5,629 bases of DNA from Victivallales bacterium (GTDB lineage: Bacteria; Verrucomicrobiota; Lentisphaeria; Oligosphaerales; Oligosphaeraceae), in assembly GCA_017963875.1 (NCBI GenBank), contig JAGCTA010000195.1, forward strand, positions 1 to 5,629. Reading direction: 5' to 3'. Below are positions 1-5,629 of the stretch, in pieces. The number at the start of each line of letters is the position of its first letter. The first letter of the stretch is position 1. Under the pieces are notes generated by a model that was not told the DNA's origin, searched no databases, and worked only from the letters and a program-made list of their open reading frames with translations. Position numbers and translations under genes: made by a program.

Positions 1-2
1 CC

Positions 3-791
3 GTCTTTGCCGCCAATGGATCAATTGAGGATTTACATTATACAACATTACACCCTTTGCCTGAAAAACTGGATTTTTCCCCGTTTCCCAATCTGCGGTC
101 ATTGTCCATCAATGCACGGACTTCAGGAGCAGTCAGGATAGTCGCCCAACGGCTTGAAGAAGTAACGGTCGCAAGTTGGTGCAAGCGTGGAATGCTACAA
201 GTGGATTTGTCATCCATTGGACATTTGAATAGTGTGACGAACCTGACGGGAAAAGCCGAATGTCTGTTGCCGAAGGGCGTTCGGCAATTATGTCTTGGCA
301 ATCTATCCGCCAAGGCGGCTGAAAAACTGGAGTTCAACGACACGCTGTATGAACTGGATATTGAAGATGGCACAATCACAGACCTGGCTTTCCTTTCGAG
401 ATTTCCTTCTTTGAGGAAATTGCACCTGTATGGCTTGTCCAAGTTGACAAACCTTGACGGCCTGCGTGGGCTTCCTCTGGAAGAATTGCGTATTGATACC
501 TGCAACGCCGTCAATGATTTCACCCCGTTGTGTTCTTTGCCGCTGGTCAGATTGTTCATTCGACGCCACGGAAGCAAGCCATTGGCGGACATCCGCTTCA
601 TCGCCGTCATTCCCACGTTGGAAATGTGCAGCCTAGAGGCAAAGGTGACTGACAAGGACCTGACGCCGTTGATCAAACTTAAATGCTGTGACTACAAGGA
701 GATATTGACGGACGAACGGCGGGCGCAGAACCGCCGATATCTCGTGGCAAATGGTTACATCAACACTTGGTACGACAGGAGAAAAACATGA
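3..791 (+). CDS. Leucine-rich-repeat protein, 5' end outside window
   Basis: The frame is open without a stop from base 3, and the only internal start near the left edge is a TTG at 57 with no ribosome binding site. I therefore read the gene as entering from outside, with 262 residues visible. From residue 115 on it shows consecutive leucine-rich repeats at about 22-residue spacing, roughly 115-136, 137-158, 159-180, 181-205 and 206-226. The pattern LxxLxI/L...DxxPLxxLP is clearest in the third repeat and resembles the SDS22/internalin-like bacterial type. A weaker earlier repeat starts near residue 31 (NLRSLSI). The C-terminus is basic and polar (residues 236-262) and may cap the solenoid. 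No signal peptide or membrane segment is visible, but the N-terminus is missing. LRR solenoids bind proteins; the partner cannot be read from the sequence. The stop overlaps the next gene by four bases. Confidence 0.8.
   Translation, partial: VFAANGSIEDLHYTTLHPLPEKLDFSPFPNLRSLSINARTSGAVRIVAQRLEEVTVASWCKRGMLQVDLSSIGHLNSVTNLTGKAECLLPKGVRQLCLGNLSAKAAEKLEFNDTLYELDIEDGTITDLAFLSRFPSLRKLHLYGLSKLTNLDGLRGLPLEELRIDTCNAVNDFTPLCSLPLVRLFIRRHGSKPLADIRFIAVIPTLEMCSLEAKVTDKDLTPLIKLKCCDYKEILTDERRAQNRRYLVANGYINTWYDRRKT
777..781 (+). promoter_or_regulatory. Ribosome binding site deciding the start at 788
   Basis: AGGAG lies six bases before the ATG at 788, inside the last codons of the LRR gene. It selects this ATG over the in-frame upstream start at 767 and supports coupled translation across the ATGA overlap. 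Confidence 0.7.
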
Positions 792-1363
792 CTGGCGTTA
801 CTCACAGTGGAAAACATAAGATCTTCTGGGGATGCCTTGTCGCCGTGGTTCTTGCTGTCATTCTGATTGTTGTGGCAGCAATATCATGGTCTGCTTATTG
901 GTATGAACAGGACAATGCGGCTCGCCGTGACCCGATGGAGAATCTCGCCGATTTCCACACAGAACTGCAATCGTATCTATCTGCGCATGAAGGCAAGTAT
1001 CCTGCAGGGCAGGGAGTTGAGGGATTAGGGGAACTGCAAGCATATCTTCCCTATTTGAGGGTAAAAGATGACAAGGTGGTCGAAATCAATCCAGACATCT
1101 TCACGGAGCACCATACTTCGTATGCATATATCGCCTCTGGACTGAACGAAAAGGATCTGGACGACGGAATGCCAGTGATTTTTGAAAAGCCGTGGAACCG
1201 CAAGTGTGTCCGCGTCCTCTTGAAACACGGACGAATTGAGGTACTTGAAAACAGTCCGTTTAACAGTTGCCGTCAAGTGGTTGAATACTACAGAAAACGT
1301 TCTCAAGGAGAATCTCCAGTATGGAAAACCTTGCTCCTCAATGCGGCATATATCGATGGGTAG
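788..1363 (+). CDS. Small single-pass membrane protein with pilin-like C-terminal motif
   Basis: I do not recognise a named family. The 191-residue product has a short basic N-terminus (HSGKHK), one strongly hydrophobic segment at about residues 12-36, then a soluble domain. This suggests an N-terminal anchor with the bulk outside the cytoplasm. Residues 50-65 look helical. The later part SYAYIASGL (111-119), VIFEKPWN (130-137) and VRVLLKHGRIEVL (141-153) recalls the end of prepilin-like proteins common in PVC-group bacteria, where a Tyr-rich strand precedes an 'EKPxNH...VLFxDGHVExL' hairpin. Here the usual DGH is KHG, and no GFTLxE-type prepilin peptidase site is present, so it is not an ordinary pseudopilin. 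Two cysteines (140, 161) flank the hairpin and could pair. The start ATG overlaps the upstream TGA, so the LRR protein is the likely functional partner. Confidence 0.75.
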   Translation: MTGVTHSGKHKIFWGCLVAVVLAVILIVVAAISWSAYWYEQDNAARRDPMENLADFHTELQSYLSAHEGKYPAGQGVEGLGELQAYLPYLRVKDDKVVEINPDIFTEHHTSYAYIASGLNEKDLDDGMPVIFEKPWNRKCVRVLLKHGRIEVLENSPFNSCRQVVEYYRKRSQGESPVWKTLLLNAAYIDG

Positions 1364-1513
1364 GCTCGTCTCAATCCCGCACCACGCGATTGAAATGCGC
1401 GATAAAAAGATAGATTAGGCCAGTAACGGAAACGAGAACGAAAGGAGTGCATTTTCAGACGAATAAGCCTCACAAACAGATTAATAGCTTGATTGAACAA
1501 AGGAATAATAGAC
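1364..1513 (+). other. Intergenic stretch without a clear gene
   Basis: These 150 bases hold no supported ORF. There is a short CGCG/CGCG inverted match at 1385-1401 with no T-run, and an orphan Shine-Dalgarno-like AAAGGAG at 1441-1447 with no convincing start behind it. I see no clear sigma-70 promoter. Confidence 0.5.
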
Positions 1514-2248
1514 ATGGATACAAAGCAGATTACTGCAGATTTTCTCAGTGGCAGGCTGGACATTGCCGAGTATCGCCGATTATTCGACGAAGGGCAGGAA
1601 CTTGAAGTGTTTCTGCAGAAAATCGTCGATGACATCAAGGCATCAGACGGAAAGATTGAGCCATATCCTTTTCTGTTGGATGACGGCAACGTCTTCATGG
1701 GTACTGAAGGTATCCCCTATCTTCTCGCGCCTGAAACTGACCCAGGCTTGGCATCTGGCATGCCGCCTCAATATGAATCCGTCAGGCATATGCTGACATA
1801 TGAGTGCAGAATGATTACCCACAATGTCCGAACAGCTGCAGGAGCACGCGCATTTTTCAAGCAGGTGCTTATCCTGTATTGGCAGATTGACAAAGATATC
1901 AAGCCAACGAATAAGTATAGGGAGGCATACGACTTTGCATTGGATGTCATTCCCAAATATCTTGCTGGCGGGGAAGCGGAGATATATATTCAGGAGCATA
2001 TCATTCCCTTGTTTCCAGAGACAATGAAGCAGTCAGAACGGAAGAAGGCTGTGAAAACCAAAATCAAGGAGGAGTTCCGCAGCGAAAAGGGCTATCCGTG
2101 CTGGGTTCAGTCATCGGAATGGCCATTTGGCAAAGAGAGGAAGCCAATGACTTATTTGGGCAGGGGCAAGAACTCTGGTAGTATCTATCGCTGGCGTTTC
2201 AAGGACGAATCAACTGGCGAGATTGTCATCGTTGAACAATGCCTTTGA
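1514..2248 (+). CDS. Hypothetical two-module protein, possibly immunity-like
   Basis: The function is unknown. I start at the ATG at 1514, not the upstream in-frame TTG at 1493, because AAAGGA at 1499-1504 sits nine bases before it; this gives 244 residues. No signal peptide or membrane helix is seen, so it is probably cytosolic. Residues 5-42 form an acidic helical head (FLSGRLDIAEYRRLF, then VFLQKIVDDI). The middle (about 50-170) is mixed helix with several aromatic residues. A Lys-rich linker (172-190) leads to a compact tail, residues 194-242, with WVQSSEWPFG, PMTYLGRG and FKDESTGEIVIVEQ, probably a small beta module. From memory, similar heads and 'EWPxGKxGKPxxF...DxxTGE..xxxQ' tails occur in uncharacterised proteins, some near polymorphic-toxin loci. 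That link is recollection and unverified. It lies 150 bases after the membrane protein, so operon membership is uncertain. Confidence 0.75.
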   Translation: MDTKQITADFLSGRLDIAEYRRLFDEGQELEVFLQKIVDDIKASDGKIEPYPFLLDDGNVFMGTEGIPYLLAPETDPGLASGMPPQYESVRHMLTYECRMITHNVRTAAGARAFFKQVLILYWQIDKDIKPTNKYREAYDFALDVIPKYLAGGEAEIYIQEHIIPLFPETMKQSERKKAVKTKIKEEFRSEKGYPCWVQSSEWPFGKERKPMTYLGRGKNSGSIYRWRFKDESTGEIVIVEQCL

Positions 2249-2259
2249 AACGCTTTATA

Positions 2260-2436
2260 TTATTTTGCTACCACGGTTTTCGTGGCCATCCACTTTCCTA
2301 CTTTTGTCCATTCATTTGAGAAGAATCGGATGGTTATGTCATTTCCTTCCAACCGTCGATACGTCCTTTCGCGGAATTGAAATTCACGCCGATCATCTGG
2401 ACGTTTCCACAAATCAACGGTTGATCCGTTGAATCG
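2260..2436 (-). pseudogene. Possible minus-strand coding remnant, no start
   Basis: On the minus strand 58 codons are open from just after a TGA (2437-2439) to a TAA at 2260-2262. The translation has a protein-like mix of charged and aromatic residues, for example LWKRPDDRREFQFRERTYRR and then RFFSNEWTKVGKWMATKTV. It has no ATG near its upstream end and no ribosome binding site; a TTG at codon 9 is the only early start option. If real it is a decayed fragment. Open frames of this length arise by chance, and the plus strand at the same place also looks coding, so the strand is not settled. Confidence 0.25.
2413..2432. repeat. Inverted repeat, 7-bp perfect arms
   Basis: TCAACGG (2414-2420) and CCGTTGA (2426-2432) form a perfect stem with a five-base loop. 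A second overlapping pairing, ATCAA (2413-2417) with TTGAT (2421-2425), competes with it. No T-run follows on either strand, so it is not a classical intrinsic terminator. It lies about 25 bases upstream of the candidate promoter of the hydrolase gene, so an operator is possible but unsupported. Confidence 0.4.
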
Positions 2437-2456
2437 TCAATTAGCCGCCTTTCAGG

Positions 2457-2484
2457 TTGATTATTCCACACGCAATGCTAAATT
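2457..2484 (+). promoter_or_regulatory. Candidate sigma-70 promoter for the hydrolase gene
   Basis: TTGATT (2457-2462) and TAAATT (2479-2484) are 16 bases apart, with TGC just before the second box giving an extended -10 (TGnTAnnnT). Transcription would start near 2491 and leave a leader of about 40 bases before the ATG at 2532. Boxes this degenerate occur by chance in AT-rich DNA. Confidence 0.3.
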
Positions 2485-2531
2485 TGCCATGGCAACTTAG
2501 TTACAAAACATCAAAACAAGGCAAAACAATC

Positions 2532-3335
2532 ATGGCAGCTGATCTTCTCGCACCCTGGACCTATTACAAGCGTCCATTCCGCATCTATGGCAACCTGTAC
2601 TTTGTTGGTTTTCAGCCTGCATCCACCCACATCATCGACACTGGGGAGGGGCTTGTAATCATCGACCCAGGCTATCAGGAATTCCTCTACATGGTGCTCG
2701 AAAACATCCGCATCCTAGGCTTTGACCCCAAGGACATCCGCTACATCGTGCATTCACATGCCCACTTGGACCATGCAGGAGCCACCTTTGCGCTAAAGCA
2801 GCTCACTGGGGCAAAGACCTTCATGGGCGAAAACGACTGTTCAATCGCCAATGGGACACATCCTACGCTTACCGGCGTTGGCAACAAACACTACAACCAC
2901 TTTGAGCCGGATCAGCACATCCATGACGGCGATCATATCCGCCTGGGCAATCTTGACATGGAATGCGTCGAAACTCCCGGACATACACTAGGTACAATCT
3001 CTTTCTTCTGGAACATAACCCAGAATGGGCGCACCCTTCGCGCGGGCATGATGGGCGGTGCCGGTTTCAACACGCTTACTTCCAAGTATATCCACGAACA
3101 CCAACTGGAAGCTGAAGACAGAAGAGGCTTATACCAGAAAAGCATTCTGCGCTGCCGTCAGGAGCATGTGGATATCTTTGTCGGCAACCATACAGGGCAG
3201 AATGACACCTTTGGCAAGCAGAAGCGTATGGAAGCGGGCGACACCGCGGCTTTCCTGCACCCGGAGGATTGGCCGATTTTCCTGGCAAGCCTTCAGAAAC
3301 AGCTTGATGAAATAAACATCAACGACCCATTATAA
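2532..3335 (+). CDS. Metallo-beta-lactamase-fold hydrolase, subclass B3-like
   Basis: A 267-residue zinc-dependent hydrolase of the MBL superfamily. The ligand set is complete: HAHLDH (H76, H78, D80, H81), H151 in ETPGHTLG, and H220 in VGNHTGQND. The strand STHIIDTGEGLVIIDPGY (31-48) and the absence of a B1-type zinc-binding Cys fit the subclass B3 lineage (L1, FEZ, GOB), where D120, H121 and H263 hold the second zinc. I start at ATG 2532 with AAGG ten bases upstream. In-frame starts at 2457 (TTG) and 2475 (ATG) would add an N-terminus that is not a signal peptide. True B3 lactamases are exported, whereas this protein appears cytosolic, so a housekeeping hydrolase on an unknown ester, lactone or lactam substrate is as likely as resistance. 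It converges on sfsA and appears to be a single-gene unit. Confidence 0.9.
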   Translation: MAADLLAPWTYYKRPFRIYGNLYFVGFQPASTHIIDTGEGLVIIDPGYQEFLYMVLENIRILGFDPKDIRYIVHSHAHLDHAGATFALKQLTGAKTFMGENDCSIANGTHPTLTGVGNKHYNHFEPDQHIHDGDHIRLGNLDMECVETPGHTLGTISFFWNITQNGRTLRAGMMGGAGFNTLTSKYIHEHQLEAEDRRGLYQKSILRCRQEHVDIFVGNHTGQNDTFGKQKRMEAGDTAAFLHPEDWPIFLASLQKQLDEININDPL

Positions 3336-3422
3336 CACTGCCTGAAGAGTGATCTTCATAAAATCAGAAGATATAAAGCGTGAAATTACTCAGTATTATC
3401 TATATGAAACAATTTTTTCATT
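3336..3422. other. Convergent intergenic gap
   Basis: The hydrolase and sfsA meet here tail to tail. A small hairpin GAAGA-GTGA-TCTTC lies at 3344-3357, and a widely spaced repeat GTGAAAT/ATTTCAC at 3380-3386 and 3420-3426. Neither has the GC-rich stem plus T-run of a strong intrinsic terminator, so how the two transcripts end is unclear. Confidence 0.4.
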
Positions 3423-4112
3423 TCACAGTGATGTTGATGAAATATTCGGGCTAATTGACAGTTCATCCGGGCGGACAACGCAAGGCAGGCAGAGAATCTT
3501 CACTCCTGCCTTGACGGCATCGTCCAATGCATCACCGAATTCCGGATGCGTCATGCGGTTTGGCAGCACTTTCGTCACGTGGGGCATGGCGATGACAAAC
3601 GCGATATAACATTCAAAGCCGTCTTCCACCGCCTTCATCAGCTCATGCAGATGCTTGACGCCGCGTTCCGTCGGCGCATCGGGAAAATATCCGATTCCAT
3701 CTATTTCAAGCGTGCATCCCTTGACTTCGATGAATATTTTTCTTTGACCGCATTCCAGATAGAAATCCACTCTGGAATTGCCATGGACATATTCAGGCTT
3801 CAGCATCGTGATATTTGGAAATACCTGCTGTCCAGACATCAACCACTCTTTCACGACAACATTCGGAACTTGGCTGTCGATGTTGACCCAGCCCAGATTC
3901 TTCTTATATACTGAAATCAGATCGTATTTCGTCTTGCGTGACGGGCTGTCAGAAACAGCAAGCATCACATCAGCTTCAGGAAGAAGGAGTTCCTTACAGC
4001 GACCAGTATTCTTGACATGGACCGTCTCCATGACGCCATCGATCTCCACATGGGCGACGAAGCGGTTTGGACGGTCGATGAACCTGCCGGAAACGATATA
4101 TGCGTATTTCAT
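3423..4112 (-). CDS. sfsA: SfsA family DNA/RNA nuclease
   Basis: Full-length SfsA of 229 residues, against 234 in E. coli. Family landmarks are in order: an N-terminal OB-fold-like part with RFVAHVEIDG (17-26) and HVKNTGRCKELLLP (32-45); SRVDF (113-117) and IEVKG (128-132), which supply the D and ExK of the nuclease core; and GYFPDAPTERGVKHLHEL (141-158), the most conserved block. SfsA was named 'sugar fermentation stimulation' from an E. coli overexpression effect on maltose genes; it binds DNA and has been described as a nuclease, but its physiological role remains unclear. The ATG at 4112 has AGGG nine bases upstream. An out-of-frame ATG just before it meets a stop after two codons. The gene lies 44 bases after the flavoprotein gene on the same strand, probably as the last gene of that unit. 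Confidence 0.96.
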   Translation of the reverse strand: MKYAYIVSGRFIDRPNRFVAHVEIDGVMETVHVKNTGRCKELLLPEADVMLAVSDSPSRKTKYDLISVYKKNLGWVNIDSQVPNVVVKEWLMSGQQVFPNITMLKPEYVHGNSRVDFYLECGQRKIFIEVKGCTLEIDGIGYFPDAPTERGVKHLHELMKAVEDGFECYIAFVIAMPHVTKVLPNRMTHPEFGDALDDAVKAGVKILCLPCVVRPDELSISPNISSTSL

Positions 4113-4156
4113 TGTTTCATGCCCTGTTCGGGCAAAAAGATTGAAAACTTTACGGT

Positions 4157-4576
4157 CTATACGTTAAAATCCGTTGACTTGAAGTTGGAATAGTAGCGGA
4201 CTTTCTGGACGGTGATTTTGATGACACAGTAGTCCGGATCAGTAACGCCTTTGCTGTAATACTGTTCGTCACCATCCCGCCAGATTCGTTCCTTTGTAGC
4301 CGCATCCTCCAGAATCTCAGCGATGCCCGCCAAGCTGACACCTCTGAAAAAACGTCTATCGACAAAGTATATGCTGGTTTTCGGATTGTTTCTCAAGGCA
4401 TTCACCTTTTCGCTGGAGGTATTGGTCGTAAAATAGAACTCCCGAAGTCCATTCCGTTCACGTGGTTTCAGCATGGCGCGTGTGACAGGGAAACCATTTT
4501 TGTCAACATAGCAAAGTTGCGCAATGGAGCATTTGTCAATCAAAGCGCCAATTGTCTTTTGCTGATCACGAATCAT
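4157..4576 (-). CDS. Pyridoxamine 5'-phosphate oxidase-like flavoprotein
   Basis: A 139-residue protein with the FMN-binding split-barrel fold of the general-stress-protein/Pyridox_oxase group. Recognisable blocks are an N-terminal helix ahead of the barrel, GFPVTRAML (28-36), FYFTTNTSSEKVNALRNNP (48-66) where family members contact the flavin phosphate, ISIYF-like strand TSIYFVD (67-73), GIAEILED (84-91) and DPDYCVIKI (113-121). It is shorter than true PdxH and lacks its C-terminal substrate-binding extension, so vitamin B6 synthesis is unlikely. Small proteins of this type bind FMN or a related cofactor and act on unknown substrates, often in stress or detoxification. GGAGG sits four bases before the ATG, a strong site with slightly short spacing. 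A terminator upstream separates it from the serine hydrolase gene, so it should have its own promoter; I could not find a clear one. sfsA follows closely. Confidence 0.9.
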   Translation of the reverse strand: MIRDQQKTIGALIDKCSIAQLCYVDKNGFPVTRAMLKPRERNGLREFYFTTNTSSEKVNALRNNPKTSIYFVDRRFFRGVSLAGIAEILEDAATKERIWRDGDEQYYSKGVTDPDYCVIKITVQKVRYYSNFKSTDFNV

Positions 4577-4580
4577 TTTT

Positions 4581-4585
4581 CCTCC
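4581..4585 (-). promoter_or_regulatory. Strong ribosome binding site of the flavoprotein gene
   Basis: GGAGG on the minus strand, separated from the ATG by only AAAA. It fixes the start of the flavoprotein at 4576. Confidence 0.7.
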
Positions 4586-4631
4586 AGAGGTTCACGAGAA
4601 ATATCTTTCATACATCAAATGCAAAATGAAA

Positions 4632-4673
4632 AGGGGCTGTTGCTTGCCTTTTGAGTTTTTTGCAACAGCCCTT
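4632..4673 (-). terminator. Intrinsic terminator of the serine hydrolase gene
   Basis: GGGGCTGTTGC and GCAACAGCCC form a stem of 11 Watson-Crick pairs, extended by one outer A-T pair across a G-T pair, around an 18-base A-rich loop (minus strand). Read on the minus strand the stem runs into CCCCTTTTCATTTT, a T-rich tail, while the plus strand has only TT after the stem. The hairpin therefore acts on minus-strand transcripts. It lies about 70 bases past the stop of the serine hydrolase and about 55 before the flavoprotein start, dividing the right block into two units. Confidence 0.8.
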
Positions 4674-4741
4674 GATATGAGCTACACAAGATAAATAGTT
4701 CTTTTATCGTCGCCTGTTTCAAGCATGAGAACTGAAAATGG

Positions 4742-5629
4742 TTATTTCATTCTTCCCGAATATTCGTCCGTGGATTTGTCAATCTGGGTCTTGAAGAACT
4801 TGTTAGCCCCCTCATTGAAGGCGGACGCAAATTGTTTGGTATCCCTGATAAACTGCACGGCAATCAGCTTCAGCTGACGTTTGTGCCAATTGACAACACA
4901 ATTGGTCGCCCAGGCGCCGCCATGACCGAACCACTGGTCTTCGGTATCGGTCTCCGGCGCCGAAAGACCAAGCGAATAGCCGCCCAGCCCTTTTGGACGC
5001 GTCGAGACGGCGAGAATGGATTTGACAGTCTCTTCCTTCAGAATCCTGACGCCATTCTCGCCGACACCGAGATTCATCAGCATCTTGTAGAATTTGAGCT
5101 GATCACGAACAGTCGTCCAGAGCCCCGCGCCCGCCGACGGAAATACGCGGTCATCGCCGTAGGGGCGCTGCATCGCCGAATTCTGCTCAACCCATTTGGC
5201 CTCTTCGCCAGGCTTGACACTGTAAATCTCAATCTTCTTCGCAAGTTGCGCATCAGTCGGCCAGAAGGTGGTGTCCTTCATCCCAAGCGGATCCAGAACA
5301 CGCTCTTGCAGGAAGGTTTCCCAACGTTTGCCGGTAACAACTTCAACGACAGCCGCGCCAATGTCGATGCCGACATTGGAATACTGCGCCTTCGTACCCG
5401 GCTCAAAGGCAATCGGCTGCGACGCAGCCGTCGCCGCCACGGAACGCAACGGCATTCTGCGGGACCAGCCGCCCATCGCCGTATAGTTCGGGAGTTCGAA
5501 TCCGAATCCGCCCGTGTGATTCATGACCATTCTCACCGTGAGAACATTCTTCGCCTTGACAAGTGTCTGCACACCATCCTTATTCGACTGCCGGACCCAC
5601 AGATCCTTGAACTCAGGAAGGTATTTCGA
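4742..5629 (-). CDS. Serine hydrolase, class C beta-lactamase/PBP family, N-terminus outside window
   Basis: The frame is open from the right edge with no stop, giving 295 visible residues. The GTG at 5572 is internal, because the codons before it read SKYLPEFKDLWV, the usual family segment ahead of the conserved TVRMVMNHTGG block (residues 31-41 here). Further motifs are the catalytic Tyr motif YSN (83-85) and HGG (236-238), the counterpart of the KTG motif. The SxxK nucleophile motif should lie upstream and cannot be seen, nor can any signal peptide. RVLDPLGMKDTTFWP (110-124) and the AGAGLWTTVRDQLKF stretch (166-180) are also typical of the family. Members include esterases, D-amino-acid peptidases and true AmpC enzymes; HGG in place of KTG points to an esterase or peptidase rather than AmpC. 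The base composition appears somewhat more GC-rich than the left block. It is transcribed alone and ends at the hairpin just downstream. Confidence 0.93.
   Translation of the reverse strand, partial: SKYLPEFKDLWVRQSNKDGVQTLVKAKNVLTVRMVMNHTGGFGFELPNYTAMGGWSRRMPLRSVAATAASQPIAFEPGTKAQYSNVGIDIGAAVVEVVTGKRWETFLQERVLDPLGMKDTTFWPTDAQLAKKIEIYSVKPGEEAKWVEQNSAMQRPYGDDRVFPSAGAGLWTTVRDQLKFYKMLMNLGVGENGVRILKEETVKSILAVSTRPKGLGGYSLGLSAPETDTEDQWFGHGGAWATNCVVNWHKRQLKLIAVQFIRDTKQFASAFNEGANKFFKTQIDKSTDEYSGRMK

Noticed and set aside
38..676. Long minus-strand open frame opposite the LRR gene
   Set aside because: It is antisense to a gene with clear periodic repeats and has a Ser/Arg-rich composition typical of a shadow.
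1447..1560. GTG-started small frame after the AAAGGAG at 1441-1447
   Set aside because: The Shine-Dalgarno-like bases overlap the GTG itself, so spacing is impossible, and most of the frame runs inside the next gene.
2271..2285. CCACG-GTTTT-CGTGG hairpin as terminator of the 244-aa protein gene
   Set aside because: The stem is only five pairs and is followed by CCATCC, not a T-run.
2223..2432. Plus-strand 69-codon frame starting inside the 244-aa protein gene
   Set aside because: It is Leu/Phe/His-rich without a usable ribosome binding site and starts within a real gene in another frame.
3349..3609. Plus-strand frame reading from the convergent gap into sfsA
   Set aside because: Its first codons look plausible, but most of it is antisense to sfsA and GAAGAG abuts the GTG start with no spacing.
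4120..4134. TGCCC/GGGCA hairpin between the flavoprotein gene and sfsA
   Set aside because: It has only five pairs and no T-run on the minus strand, so it is unlikely to stop transcription into sfsA.
4150..4365. Minus-strand 71-codon frame within the flavoprotein gene
   Set aside because: It overlaps the well-supported flavoprotein in another frame and has no family features.
2532..5629. The two beta-lactamase-superfamily genes as a resistance cluster
   Set aside because: They are on opposite strands in separate units, are unrelated folds, and each has features pointing away from a true lactamase.

Overview
The window shows a bacterial chromosome segment of moderate GC content, with compact genes, Shine-Dalgarno sites and two opposing gene blocks. 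There is no rRNA, tRNA, CRISPR array, transposase or phage gene. The taxon cannot be fixed. The C-terminal motif of the small membrane protein recalls pilin-like proteins that are abundant in Lentisphaerae, Planctomycetes and Verrucomicrobia, so a PVC-group gut or sediment bacterium is a weak guess.

Left block (+ strand, about 1-2440) looks like accessory DNA. It holds the 3' end of a leucine-rich-repeat protein that runs in from outside the window. A small single-pass membrane protein follows, whose start overlaps the LRR stop as ATGA, so the two are probably translationally coupled. Next is a 244-aa two-part protein of unknown function whose ends recall uncharacterised, possibly immunity-type proteins. 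About 280 bases after it hold no clear gene. They contain coding-looking but broken frames on both strands and a small inverted repeat.

Centre: a metallo-beta-lactamase-fold hydrolase (+ strand, 2532-3335) with a full subclass-B3-like metal ligand set and no signal peptide. It has its own candidate promoter and converges on the next block.

Right block (- strand, 3423 to the right edge) holds three housekeeping or metabolic genes. In transcription order they are a serine hydrolase of the class C beta-lactamase/PBP family, truncated by the window edge so that its SxxK motif is not visible; a strong hairpin terminator; a pyridoxamine 5'-phosphate oxidase-like flavoprotein; and sfsA, the SfsA nuclease family gene. 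The last two are 44 bases apart and probably co-transcribed.

I see no convincing new system. The least explained parts are the LRR/membrane pair, the 244-aa protein and the decayed stretch at 2249-2440.
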